From Actinomycetales bacterium (GTDB lineage: Bacteria > Actinomycetota > Actinomycetes > Actinomycetales > Dermatophilaceae): a stretch of 64,000 nt of DNA. A model generated the notes under the pieces. It had not been told where the DNA came from, searched no databases, and saw only the letters and a list, made by a program, of their open reading frames with translations. The position numbers were made by a program, and so were the translations under genes. The stretch is taken from the NCBI GenBank assembly GCA_016711095.1, contig JADJTP010000001.1:682001-746000 (forward strand), given 5' to 3'. Below, piece by piece: positions 43,912 to 52,418 of the stretch (the first letter of the stretch is position 1; each line of letters starts with the position of its first letter).

Positions 43912-44694
43912 ATGAACATCGTCGTCTGCGTGAAGTACGTGCCCGATACCCAGGCCGAGCGCACGTTCAACGCCTCCGACAACACGACCGACCGCGTCAA
44001 CGTCGACGGGTTGCTCTCCGAACTGGACGAGTACGCCGTCGAGGAGGCTCTCAAGATCGTCGAGGCCGGCGAGGGCGTGGTCACCGTCGTGACCGTCGGA
44101 CCCGCCCAGGCATCCGACGCTCTGAAGAAGGCGCTACAGATGGGCGCCGACAAGGCCGTCCACGTCATCGACGACGCGATCCATGGATCCGACGCGCTGG
44201 CCACCTCGCTCGTGCTCGCCAAGGCGATCGAGAAGGTCGGCATGCCCGACCTCGTGCTCACCGGCATGTCCTCGACTGACGGCATCATGGGCGTCGTCCC
44301 GACGATGCTCGCCGAGCGGCTCGGGCTGCCGGCCGTGACCTTCGCCTCCGACCTGACCGTCGGTGCGGACTCGGTGACGGCCCGCCGCGACGGCGACGCT
44401 GCCAGCCAGACCATCGAGGCCGCCCTTCCCGCGCTCGTGTCGGTCACCGACCAGATCAATGAACCGCGATACCCCTCGTTCAAGGGGATCATGGCCGCCA
44501 AGAAGAAGCCCGTCGAGACCTGGGGTCTGGCCGACCTCGGTCTTTCCGCTGACGAGGTGGGGCTGGACGCCGCCTGGACCAAGGTCACCGCGTTCGAGGC
44601 GCGCCCACCGCGCCAGCAGGGGACCATCGTCAAGGACGAGGGCGACGGCGGCGGCAAGCTCGCCAGCTTCCTCGCCGAGCGCAAGTTCATCTGA
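43912..44694 (+). CDS. etfB: Electron transfer flavoprotein beta subunit
   Basis: 260 aa. Soluble, binds AMP and forms the ETF heterodimer that accepts electrons from acyl-CoA dehydrogenases. N-terminal V-C-V-K-Y-V-P-D-T-Q, E-L-D-E-Y-A-V-E-E-A-L, L-T-G-M-S-S-T-D-G and the ETF-beta pattern P-A-L-V-S-V-T-D-Q-I-N-E-P-R-Y-P-S. GAAGAGGA lies upstream of the ATG. etfA follows after 36 bp. Confidence 0.96.
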   Translation: MNIVVCVKYVPDTQAERTFNASDNTTDRVNVDGLLSELDEYAVEEALKIVEAGEGVVTVVTVGPAQASDALKKALQMGADKAVHVIDDAIHGSDALATSLVLAKAIEKVGMPDLVLTGMSSTDGIMGVVPTMLAERLGLPAVTFASDLTVGADSVTARRDGDAASQTIEAALPALVSVTDQINEPRYPSFKGIMAAKKKPVETWGLADLGLSADEVGLDAAWTKVTAFEARPPRQQGTIVKDEGDGGGKLASFLAERKFI

Positions 44695-44730
44695 CCGGCC
44701 GACGAGTCATCGAAAGAGGAGATCACTGAC

Positions 44731-45687
44731 ATGGCTGAGGTTCTCGTCCTGGTCGACCACGTCGACGGCGCGTTGCGCAAGACGACCTCCGAATTACTGA
44801 CCATCGCGCGCCGGCTCGGCGAGCCGTCCGCCGTCTTCCTGGGCGCCGGCTTCGACGCCGCGAAGGACACGCTCGCGGCATACGGGGCGGAGAAGGTCTA
44901 CCGCATCGACGCCGACCTCACGGGCTTCCTCGTCGTGCCGCAGGCCGAGGCGCTCGCTGCGGTCGTCGCCCAGGCGCGGCCGGCCGCAGTCCTCGTCGCG
45001 AGCTCGCCGGAGGGCAAGGAGATCGCGGCCCGCCTGGCGGTCAAGCTCGGCTCCGGGCTCATCACCGACGCTGTCGACGTTCAATCCGACGGTGCGGGCG
45101 GCGTCGCGACGACGCAGACTGTCTTCGCCGGGTCCTACACGGTTATGGCGACCGTGACCAAGGGCATCCCGGTCATCGCGGTCAAGCCCAACTCGGCAGC
45201 TCCGGAAGCCGCCACGGGGGCCGCGGCAGAGATCGCGGTGGCCTTCGAGCCGTCGGCGCTGGCCCAATCCGCCAAGGTCGTCGAGGCCAAGCCCAAGGAG
45301 AAGACCGGACGTCCCGAGCTCACCGAGGCGGCGATCGTCGTCTCCGGCGGACGCGGCACCGGCGGCGACTTCTCCCCAGTAGAGGCTTTCGCCGACTCGC
45401 TCGGTGCGGCCGTCGGCGCGAGCCGGGCAGCGGTCGACGCCGGCTGGTATCCGCACGCCTCACAGGTCGGCCAGACCGGCAAGCAGGTCAGTCCCCAGCT
45501 CTATGTCGCCTGCGGCATCTCTGGGGCGATCCAGCACCGGGCCGGCATGCAGACCTCCAAGACGATCGTCGCGGTCAACAAGGACGAGGAGGCGCCGATT
45601 TTCGAGCTCGTCGACTTCGGCGTCGTCGGCGACCTGTTCGCCGTTCTTCCGCAGGCCACGTCCGCGGTCCACACCGCCAAAGGCTGA
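44731..45687 (+). CDS. etfA: Electron transfer flavoprotein alpha subunit
   Basis: 318 aa, FAD-binding subunit of ETF. The C-terminal FAD domain shows V-S-G-G-R-G-T-G-G-D-F, A-A-V-D-A-G-W, Q-V-G-Q-T-G-K-Q-V-S-P-Q-L-Y and C-G-I-S-G-A-I-Q-H-R-A-G-M, ending I-F-E-L-V-D-F-G-V-V-G-D-L-F. GAAAGAGGAGA precedes the ATG. Forms an operon with etfB and is followed by a clear terminator hairpin. Confidence 0.96.
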   Translation: MAEVLVLVDHVDGALRKTTSELLTIARRLGEPSAVFLGAGFDAAKDTLAAYGAEKVYRIDADLTGFLVVPQAEALAAVVAQARPAAVLVASSPEGKEIAARLAVKLGSGLITDAVDVQSDGAGGVATTQTVFAGSYTVMATVTKGIPVIAVKPNSAAPEAATGAAAEIAVAFEPSALAQSAKVVEAKPKEKTGRPELTEAAIVVSGGRGTGGDFSPVEAFADSLGAAVGASRAAVDAGWYPHASQVGQTGKQVSPQLYVACGISGAIQHRAGMQTSKTIVAVNKDEEAPIFELVDFGVVGDLFAVLPQATSAVHTAKG

Positions 45688-45710
45688 GCCGACCCGCACG
45701 TCATCGCGCT

Positions 45711-45738
45711 AGGGCCCGGGCCGAGCGGTCCGGGCCCT
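45711..45738 (+). terminator. Terminator hairpin after etfBA
   Basis: AGGGCCCGG (45711-45719) pairs perfectly with CCGGGCCCT (45730-45738) across a 10-base loop, 24 bases after the etfA stop. Only two T residues occur nearby, so it is of the U-poor type. Confidence 0.75.
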
Positions 45739-45843
45739 TCGCCTATGCCGCCCGTATGCCGCCCTCATGGCCCCGATGCCGCCGGTGCGCCGTCTGGATG
45801 CCCTCCGCTTGCCGTCCGCGGGCAGGCTTGGTTGACTCCGGCC

Positions 45844-46431
45844 GTGGACCTGTCTCAACTGGAGCACCAGCCGACGCTCCTCGGCCGGTCGGTGCGTCTC
45901 GAGCCGATGGGGCCGGAGCACTTCGACGGACTGTGGCCGATGTATGCCGTGTCGCCCACGTTCGGCGAGCAGGGCGGGGTGGGCGACGACATGGTGCTGC
46001 AGGCAGCGCTCGCAGAGTTCACCCGGGAACAGGTGCGGGCCGGGCTGGCGAAGGCGCCGGGTCGGCATGACCGGGCCGACTGGGCCATCGTGCGACGCGA
46101 CTGCGGCGAGATCGTGGGTGAGGCGGTCCTCTTCGAACTCGACGACGAGCACGAAAGCATGGAATACCGCATCGCGCTCGTCGGACCGCAAGCCTTCGAC
46201 CGGGGCTACGGCACCGAGGCCACGATGCTGGTCCGAGACTTCGCATTCGGCCCGCTGGGGCTGCACCGGCTCACGCTGCAGGTAGCTGCCGGAAACGAGC
46301 GAGCTCGGCAAGTCTATCGGCGGGCCGGATTCCAGCAGGAAGGGCTGCGCAGGCAGGCTCGCCGGCTCGGCGAAGGGTGGGAGGACGTCCTGGAGATGGC
46401 CCTCATCGACTCCGACCCGCGGCCGCAGTGA
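45844..46431 (+). CDS. GNAT-family acetyltransferase (RimJ/RimL-like)
   Basis: 195 aa from a GTG at 45844 (V-D-L-S-Q-L-E); upstream in-frame residues look non-coding. GNAT fold with L-E-P-M-G-P-E-H-F near the N-terminus, E-Y-R-I-A-L-V-G and the acetyl-CoA loop D-R-G-Y-G-T-E-A (motif A), then L-H-R-L-T-L-Q-V and N-E-R-A-R-Q-V-Y-R-R-A-G-F. Probably acetylates a protein N-terminus or small amine; substrate unknown. I recall a GNAT gene at the same place next to etfBA in M. tuberculosis. Its stop lies in a 13-bp tandem repeat. Confidence 0.88.
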   Translation: MDLSQLEHQPTLLGRSVRLEPMGPEHFDGLWPMYAVSPTFGEQGGVGDDMVLQAALAEFTREQVRAGLAKAPGRHDRADWAIVRRDCGEIVGEAVLFELDDEHESMEYRIALVGPQAFDRGYGTEATMLVRDFAFGPLGLHRLTLQVAAGNERARQVYRRAGFQQEGLRRQARRLGEGWEDVLEMALIDSDPRPQ

Positions 46432-46477
46432 CCCGCAGCAGTGACCCGCAGTGGTGACCCGCAGTGGTGACCCGCAG
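46424..46477. repeat. 13-bp tandem repeat at the GNAT gene end
   Basis: About four copies of CGCAGTGGTGACC (the first shortened by three bases) run from 46424 to 46477 and include the TGA at 46429-46431. The HAD gene stop on the other strand follows at 46484. Confidence 0.8.
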
Positions 46478-46483
46478 CCCCGA

Positions 46484-47368
46484 TCAGTCGGGCTCGCGTA
46501 TGGCAGCGACCGACGCCGACGTCGGACCATCGATCCCCAGCTCGGAGGGAGACCCTGCGCGCAACTCGGCCCAGGTCGCCCGGCGGCAGCTCACGCTCTG
46601 CCGGCTGCGGGCGAAGGCCTTGCCCGGCGAGGTCGCGGCCCCGCGGATAGCCCGTTGCAGCCGGGCCACCCCCACGCGTAGCCGACCGACCTCGACGACC
46701 CGCCAGCCGCCCGCCAGCGCCATCAGGCGCAGTTCGTGATCGGGATTGACGGCAACCGGGTTACCGACGATGGCGAGCATCGGCTCGTCGCTCACCGAAT
46801 CGGAATACGCGAAGCACCGAGCCAGGTCATAGCCGTGCTCGGCAGCCAACCCGCGCATCACCTCTGCCTTTCCCTCCTTGTAACAGAACGGCCCGACGAG
46901 GGTGCCGTCGAAGCGTCCGTCGGCATCGCGCCCAGCCGTCGTGCCTGTGCCGTAATCCATCCCCGCAGCGATCGCGAAACGCTGGACGACCTCGGTCGGG
47001 CTCGCCGAGATGAGGACAAGGTCATGACCGGCTGCCCGGTGCTCGTCGAGGATCTCCCGCATCGCCGGGGTGATCGTCATGACGAGCTCATCAAGGAAGC
47101 CGTCGGCCAACCCCACGACGTCGTCGGCGCGCTGACCCTGGACGCCGCGCAGGATCCGGTCGCGGACCTTGGCCGAGCCGGTGTCGCTCACGCCACGGAG
47201 CATGAAGGAGACGTTTCGGATCAGGTCCAACGCCAACTCGCGTTTGCTGACAAACCCGGCCTTGAAGGCCGCCTTGGCCAGCGGGATGTTGACTGATCCG
47301 GGAATGAGCGTGCCATCGAGGTCGAAGAAGGCCGCGACCCGGTCGCCAGGGGCACCAACAGCGCTCAT
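46484..47368 (-). CDS. HAD-IB family phosphatase (SerB-like)
   Basis: 294 aa from the ATG at 47368 (M-S-A-V-G-A-P); an upstream start would add 11 residues. HAD motif I F-F-D-L-D-G-T-L (D16, D18), motif II L-I-S-A-S-P-T-E-V, motif III K-E-G-K-A-E and motif IV Y-S-D-S-V-S-D-E-P-M-L. The IB subclass includes phosphoserine phosphatase-like and lipid phosphate phosphatases. The extra basic C-terminus (about 230-294) is unconserved. Divergent from the cysteine desulfurase gene by 144 bp. Confidence 0.88.
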   Translation of the reverse strand: MSAVGAPGDRVAAFFDLDGTLIPGSVNIPLAKAAFKAGFVSKRELALDLIRNVSFMLRGVSDTGSAKVRDRILRGVQGQRADDVVGLADGFLDELVMTITPAMREILDEHRAAGHDLVLISASPTEVVQRFAIAAGMDYGTGTTAGRDADGRFDGTLVGPFCYKEGKAEVMRGLAAEHGYDLARCFAYSDSVSDEPMLAIVGNPVAVNPDHELRLMALAGGWRVVEVGRLRVGVARLQRAIRGAATSPGKAFARSRQSVSCRRATWAELRAGSPSELGIDGPTSASVAAIREPD

Positions 47369-47512
47369 CGGGCCACACCTTCCTGCGGATCCTGACGGCA
47401 CCCGGCAACGACGGACGAACGGGGACCATCATGCCTTGGGCGAGTCCCCTGAGGCTAGGCAGGGGGTCCATCATCGCGGTTCCCTGCCGTGGACACGGCC
47501 TAGGATCGCTGA

Positions 47513-48697
47513 GTGCCCGTCTATCTCGATCATGCCGCCACGACGCCGGTGTTCCCCGAGGTCGCCGCCGCCATGCTCGAGCAGCTTTCCCGGGTCGGGA
47601 ACGCCTCATCGCTGCACACCGCTGGGCGCGCGGCCCGTCGAGTCGTCGAGGAATCGCGCGAACGCCTCGCCGCGGCGGTCGGGGCCCGCCCATCCGAGGT
47701 CGTATTCACCTCCGGTGGCACCGAGTCGGACAACCTCGCCGTCGCCGGCGTCTTTCGGGCCCAGCGTGACGCCGACCCGCGGCGCATTCGCCTACTGGTA
47801 AGCACCATCGAGCACCACGCCGTGCTCGACTGTGTCGATGCCCTGGTCGCCCGCGAGGGCGCCCAGGTCGAGTGGCTTCCCTGCGACTCCGACGGGGTCG
47901 TGGCGGTCGGCGCAGTCCAGGCAGCCATCGAGGCAGACCCGGGCAGCGTCGCCCTCGTCTCGGTCATGTGGGCCAACAACGAGATCGGCACGGTCCAGGA
48001 CGTCGCGGCGATCGCCGCGCACGCGCGGGCGCACGGCATACCGATGCACACCGACGCGGTCCAGGCGATCGGCCACCTGCCCGTCGACTTCGCTGCCTGT
48101 GGCGCCGACCTCTTGACGATGACCGGCCACAAGGTCGGCGGCCCGGTCGGCACCGCGGCCCTGCTGGTGCGCCGAGATCGGGCTGTCGTTCCGCTGATCA
48201 ACGGCGGCGGCCAGGAACGCCAGATCCGCTCCGGCACCCTGGACACGGTGGGGATCCTCGGGTTGTCGTTGGCCGTCGAGCGGGCCGTCGCCCACCTCGA
48301 CGAGCAGGGCCCGCGGCTCACCGCCCTGCGTGATGCGATCATCGACGGCGCCGCCCGGCTCGGTTATGGCATCCGGCCCGGTGGACTGTGGCGCCGCGGC
48401 GACTGGACGAGCAGACTCGCCGGAAACGCCCACCTGCTGGTCCCGGGGTGCGAGGGGGACTCGCTGCTCTATCTGCTTGACGCCGCGGGCATCGAGTGTT
48501 CGACCGGTTCGGCCTGCCAGGCTGGCGTGCCACAGGCCAGTCACGTACTACTGGCGACGGGGTTGAGCGAGCGCGAGGCCCGGGGGGCGCTTCGGCTCAC
48601 CCTCGGGCACACCTCGACCGCGGCCGACGTCGCCGCGGTGCTCGCCGCGCTCCCGGCCGCCGTCGCCCGCGCCCGCCGCGCCGCCGGGGTGGCTTGA
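47513..48697 (+). CDS. iscS: Cysteine desulfurase (NifS/IscS class)
   Basis: 394 aa from a GTG at 47513. PLP enzyme that transfers sulfur from cysteine to acceptors. N-terminal Y-L-D-H-A-A-T-T-P, S-G-G-T-E-S-D-N, PLP lysine K207 in M-T-G-H-K-V-G-G and the catalytic cysteine C335 in S-T-G-S-A-C-Q-A-G. The stop overlaps mnmA by one base (TGATG), so sulfur transfer to MnmA for tRNA thiolation is the likely role; a broader Fe-S role is possible. Confidence 0.95.
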   Translation: MPVYLDHAATTPVFPEVAAAMLEQLSRVGNASSLHTAGRAARRVVEESRERLAAAVGARPSEVVFTSGGTESDNLAVAGVFRAQRDADPRRIRLLVSTIEHHAVLDCVDALVAREGAQVEWLPCDSDGVVAVGAVQAAIEADPGSVALVSVMWANNEIGTVQDVAAIAAHARAHGIPMHTDAVQAIGHLPVDFAACGADLLTMTGHKVGGPVGTAALLVRRDRAVVPLINGGGQERQIRSGTLDTVGILGLSLAVERAVAHLDEQGPRLTALRDAIIDGAARLGYGIRPGGLWRRGDWTSRLAGNAHLLVPGCEGDSLLYLLDAAGIECSTGSACQAGVPQASHVLLATGLSEREARGALRLTLGHTSTAADVAAVLAALPAAVARARRAAGVA

Positions 48698-49827
48698 TGC
48701 GGGTGGTCGCCGCCATGAGCGGCGGAGTCGACTCGGCGGTCGCGGCAGCGCGGATGCTTGACGCCGGCCACGAGGTGGTCGGCGTGCACCTGGCCCTCGC
48801 GCAGAGCGCGACCGTGCTGCGGGAGAGCGCCAGAGGCTGCTGCACCCTGGAGGACGCCGCAGATGCCCGGCGCGTCGCCGACCGGCTCGGCATCCCCTTC
48901 TACGTGTGGGATCTCGCCGCTCGCTTCCGCGCCGAGGTCGTCGAGGACTTCGTCGCCGAGTATGCCGCCGGGCGCACCCCCAACCCCTGTCTGCGCTGCA
49001 ACGAGCGGATCAAGTTCGCCGCCCTGCTCGACAAGGCCCTCGCCCTCGGCTTCGACGCGGTCGCCACCGGGCACTACGCGCGGATCGTCGAGGGACCGCA
49101 AAGACGTGAGCTGCATCGGGCGATCGACCCTGCCAAGGACCAGTCATACGTCCTCGGGGTCCTGGATGCCGGACAGTTGGCGCGATCGTTCTTCCCGCTC
49201 GGCGGGTCGACCAAGGACGTGGTCCGGGCCGAGGCTGCAGACCGGGGTCTGGCCGTCGCCCGCAAACCTGATTCGCACGACATCTGTTTCATCCCCGACG
49301 GAGACACCCGCGGATTCCTGGCCGGCAGGCTCGGCGAGCGTCCCGGAACGATCCTCGACGAATCCGGGGCCGCGGTCGGCCACCACAGGGGCGCCTTTGG
49401 GTTCACGGTCGGCCAGCGCCGCGGCTTGCATCTGTCCAGGCCCGCCCCCGACGGGCAGCCGCGCTACGTCCGCTCGGTCGACGTCGAAGCCAATGTCGTC
49501 GTCGTTGCGCCGGCGCAGATGCTCGGCATCGACACCATCGAGGCCGACCACCTCCGCTGGTGTGGCCCGGCGCCCGTTGGAGCTGTGCGAGTCGGGGCCC
49601 AGGTGCGCGCCCACGGACAGGAACACCCGGCGACAGCGGAGGTCCACCAGACACCGGAGGCGACGTCCGGGCCGACGCTGACGGTGCGACTCGAGTCGCC
49701 CATCCGTGGGGTCGCCACGGGACAATCGGTCGTGCTCTACAGCAGCACCCGGGTCGTCGGCTCGGCGACGATCGGCGCGACAAGCCGCTGCGCCAAGCCC
49801 TCCAGCGCGCAGGCGGGGCGACCATGA
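48697..49827 (+). CDS. mnmA: tRNA-specific 2-thiouridylase MnmA
   Basis: 376 aa from the ATG at 48697. Thiolates U34 of tRNAs for Lys, Glu and Gln. PP-loop A-M-S-G-G-V-D-S-A-V at the N-terminus, catalytic cysteines in N-P-C-L-R-C-N (C98) and H-D-I-C-F-I-P-D-G (C197), tRNA-recognition G-H-Y-A-R-I and the C-terminal G-E-R-P-G-T-I / V-G-Q-R-R-G-L segments. Middle of the iscS-mnmA-metE-like operon; stop overlaps the next start (ATGA). Confidence 0.96.
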   Translation: MRVVAAMSGGVDSAVAAARMLDAGHEVVGVHLALAQSATVLRESARGCCTLEDAADARRVADRLGIPFYVWDLAARFRAEVVEDFVAEYAAGRTPNPCLRCNERIKFAALLDKALALGFDAVATGHYARIVEGPQRRELHRAIDPAKDQSYVLGVLDAGQLARSFFPLGGSTKDVVRAEAADRGLAVARKPDSHDICFIPDGDTRGFLAGRLGERPGTILDESGAAVGHHRGAFGFTVGQRRGLHLSRPAPDGQPRYVRSVDVEANVVVVAPAQMLGIDTIEADHLRWCGPAPVGAVRVGAQVRAHGQEHPATAEVHQTPEATSGPTLTVRLESPIRGVATGQSVVLYSSTRVVGSATIGATSRCAKPSSAQAGRP

Positions 49828-50834
49828 TCCGGGCGAGCGGCATCGGTTCCTGGCCGGGAGTCGACGTCCGCGAAACCCTCACGGTCCTACGGGAGCTGCT
49901 CGGCGATCACGACAACGCCGATGGGGTATCCGGCGTGCCCTATCTGCCCGAGTTGCCCGGACGGGGACCCGGGTCAGACCTAATCGGGAGGTCAGCCGGG
50001 TTGCTCGTCGGTCTGCCGGTCGATCTCCAGCCCATGGGTTGGCGGTTTGTCGACCGGCCTGGTCGCGACGCCGCCCGCACAGGCGCCCTGTGGAGTGAGG
50101 ACCTCGACGAGTTGGCCGAGGCCTTCGACGGTTACACCGGACCCCTGCGATTGACGGTCGCCGGGCCATGGACTCTCACCGCCGGCATCTGGCTACACCG
50201 CGGTGAGCGGGTCATCGTCGACGAGGGCGCCCGCCGAGACGTCGCCGAATCGCTCGCCGAGGGCATTCGTGACCTGCTCGCGACGGTGCAGCGCCTGGTG
50301 CCCGGCGCCGTCCTTGCGCTGCAGGTCGACGAGCCGTCGCTGCCGGCGGTGTTGGAGGGTCGGCTGCCGACAGCCTCGGGCTTCGGGATGATGCGCGCCA
50401 TTGATCCGCAGGAGGCCCTCGGCGCCCTCCGCACGGTGCTTGCGGCGGCCGGCGAGCGGCATACGGTCATTCACTGTTGCGCGGCGCACCCGCCGTTGCC
50501 GTTGCTGCGCCGCACCGGCGCCACCGGGTTGTCCGTGGATACCACGCTGCTCAGTCCGCGTGGGTGGGAGGGGCTGGCGGTGGCTGCCGAAGAGGGCATT
50601 GCCGTGTATGCCGGGTGCGTGCCGACCGACCCGGCGGCCGCCTGGGCGCCCCGCGAGATCGCTGAGGAAGTCGCGACCGCCTGGCATCGCGTCGGTCTGG
50701 TACCCGCGAGCCTGGCGAGCCTGGTCATCACCCCCGCCTGTGGTCTGGCCGACGTGATGGGGCCTGAAGCGGTGCGACGGCAACGCGGCTGTCTCGAGGT
50801 CGCCGCCGAGTTGGCCGAGCGGGCCGGTAGCTGA
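49824..50834 (+). CDS. MetE-like (B12-independent methionine synthase family) protein
   Basis: 336 aa, about the size of only the C-terminal barrel of MetE. Starts I-R-A-S-G-I-G-S-W-P-G, with L-Q-V-D-E-P-S-L-P-A-V and V-I-H-C-C-A-A-H-P-P carrying candidate zinc ligands and the end L-V-I-T-P-A-C-G-L-A-D. The same small protein lies near ligA in M. tuberculosis (Rv3015c, by recall). A methyltransferase role is likely but the substrate is unknown; it is not enough for complete MetE activity. Coupled to mnmA by ATGA. Confidence 0.82.
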   Translation: MIRASGIGSWPGVDVRETLTVLRELLGDHDNADGVSGVPYLPELPGRGPGSDLIGRSAGLLVGLPVDLQPMGWRFVDRPGRDAARTGALWSEDLDELAEAFDGYTGPLRLTVAGPWTLTAGIWLHRGERVIVDEGARRDVAESLAEGIRDLLATVQRLVPGAVLALQVDEPSLPAVLEGRLPTASGFGMMRAIDPQEALGALRTVLAAAGERHTVIHCCAAHPPLPLLRRTGATGLSVDTTLLSPRGWEGLAVAAEEGIAVYAGCVPTDPAAAWAPREIAEEVATAWHRVGLVPASLASLVITPACGLADVMGPEAVRRQRGCLEVAAELAERAGS

Positions 50835-50888
50835 AGGGGTCACCCGACGGGTGCAGGGGGATCAGAAACTGGGGCTCGCCGCGCCCCA

Positions 50889-50963
50889 CCCGCTATTCGG
50901 AGGTTACGGCCCTGATCGGAGGGTGCGTGCCCCCGATCAGTGACGGAACCTCCGAACAGCGGG
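50889..50963. terminator. 75-base imperfect hairpin between convergent genes
   Basis: Two 34-base arms (50889-50922 and 50930-50963) pair at about 29 of 34 positions around a 7-base loop; the outer 17 bases match at 16. It lies in the convergent gap between the MetE-like and L,D-transpeptidase genes and would act as a bidirectional terminator. The arms are unusually long for a terminator and could be a small repeat element. Confidence 0.75.
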
Positions 50964-50968
50964 CCGCA

Positions 50969-51033
50969 GAGACTCAGGAGACGCGGAGCCCCTCTAGAAC
51001 CGGGTGAGACTCAGGAGAGCGCGGAGCCCTTCT
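50969..51033. repeat. Direct duplication of the L,D-transpeptidase gene end
   Basis: A 27-28-base sequence occurs twice, at 50969-50995 and 51006-51033, with one mismatch and one single-base indel. The second copy holds the last codons and TGA of the transpeptidase gene; the first is a non-coding copy of them. Confidence 0.85.
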
Positions 51034-52267
51034 TGAACTCCTCGAAGGAGATGTTCCAGTCGGTGTAGCCGTTGCCACGTTCCAGGCTGCGTGGGGTGCC
51101 GGAGACGACGATGGGGTCGCCGACCTTGGCTTGTTTGAACAGCCAGCTGGCGTTGGCGGTGCTCATCCCGATGCAGCCGTGGCTGACGTTGGCCGAGCCC
51201 TGGCTGCGCACTGACCATGGTGCCGCGTGGACGAACTCACCCGACCACGTCTCGCGCATGGCGTACTTCACGGTGAGGCTGTAGTACTCGGGATCGCCGG
51301 GCTTCACCCCGAGGGTCGCCGCGTCCATCTTGTAGGTCTCATGCTTGGAGACGATGACCTTCGTCCCCGAACGGCTCTCGTAGCCCTTCTTCCCGCCGGT
51401 GATCGGGATGACCTTCAGAACGGTGTCGCCGGACATGACCGTCATCTTGTGACTGGCGAGGTCGGCCTGCATCACCAGGGATGATCCGACGGTGAAACCG
51501 CCGGTGACGTTGTCCTTGCCGAAGGTGCCCTTGCCGGCTGCGACGCCGTTGATCGCGGCCTTGACCGAGACCTTCGTGCCGGGCTCCCAGTATTTCGCCG
51601 GACGCCAGTGCGCCTCGCGGCTGCTGAACCAGGACCACGCGCCCTCCTGCGCGGGTGTCGCGGTCACCGAGAGCGCGCGCTCGAAGGCAGCCTGGTCGGT
51701 GACCGGAGAGCTGAACATGACGACCACCGGCATGGCGACTCCGACGGTCATGCCGTTGCCGATGACGCTGGCGGAGATCTGCTGCTTGGCGGTCAGCGCA
51801 TCGGTCTTGAAGGTCGTCGTCGATTCTGCCTCGACGCCGGCGCTCGATCGGCCTCGGGCCGCGATGGTGTAGGTCGTACCCGGCTCGAGCAGGGAGTGGG
51901 CCGTCCACTTCGTCCCGTCGGTGCTGATGTCGCCGCCGACGGTGACGGCTCCTGCCTTCGCGTCCTTATACGTAAGCGAGACGTCGGTCACCACCCCGGC
52001 CGACGCGGTGACCGTGACCGAGGTGTCGACCGGGACCGCAGTCGTGGAGCTGACGTTCGGCGTGAGGACGACCGGCGGGGCCATCGCCGATGGGGCGGCG
52101 GTGTCGCCCCCCGCGGCGCCGGCGGTCACCGCGGTCGCGTCGGGCAGGCTCGCACCGGTCTGGGCGGCCGTGCACGCCGACACCGTGAGGGTGGCGACGA
52201 TGGCGATTGTCGCCCAGCGCAGGGTGTGGCGGCGTGGGTGAACGGCGGTGGCGAGCACTGATGTCAT
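51011..52267 (-). CDS. L,D-transpeptidase lipoprotein (YkuD, Ldt type)
   Basis: 418 aa from the ATG at 52267. Lipoprotein signal with lipobox L-T-V-S-A-C (Cys near residue 32), two Ig-like domains (about 70-160 and 165-260), and the YkuD catalytic domain with H-A-A-P-W-S and S-H-G-C-I-G-M (catalytic Cys365). It forms 3-3 cross-links in peptidoglycan outside the membrane; the architecture is that of mycobacterial LdtMt2. Divergent from ligA; the 151-bp gap has a short dyad GCGTT-TCG-AACGC (52297-52309). Confidence 0.93.
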   Translation of the reverse strand: MTSVLATAVHPRRHTLRWATIAIVATLTVSACTAAQTGASLPDATAVTAGAAGGDTAAPSAMAPPVVLTPNVSSTTAVPVDTSVTVTASAGVVTDVSLTYKDAKAGAVTVGGDISTDGTKWTAHSLLEPGTTYTIAARGRSSAGVEAESTTTFKTDALTAKQQISASVIGNGMTVGVAMPVVVMFSSPVTDQAAFERALSVTATPAQEGAWSWFSSREAHWRPAKYWEPGTKVSVKAAINGVAAGKGTFGKDNVTGGFTVGSSLVMQADLASHKMTVMSGDTVLKVIPITGGKKGYESRSGTKVIVSKHETYKMDAATLGVKPGDPEYYSLTVKYAMRETWSGEFVHAAPWSVRSQGSANVSHGCIGMSTANASWLFKQAKVGDPIVVSGTPRSLERGNGYTDWNISFEEFKKGSALS

Positions 52268-52418
52268 TGCTGCAAACCCCTGAGTGGCCGGACGAGGCGT
52301 TTCGAACGCAAGGCGGGTGAGCCGGACGTCCGTTTTCAGTGTCGGCGGTTCCCGGACCCGATGCAAATCGCGCTCAGCACGTGGCCGGGGTGTCGGCTGG
52401 GTGCGGCAGGATGACCCC

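Noticed and set aside
43490..43915. 141-codon frame upstream of etfB
   Set aside because: Composition is that of random GC-rich frames and it overlaps the etfB start; no ribosome site.
47424..47452. GGGGAC/GTCCCC dyad between the HAD and iscS genes
   Set aside because: Six-base arms with a 17-base gap are within chance for this GC content and no other sign supports it.
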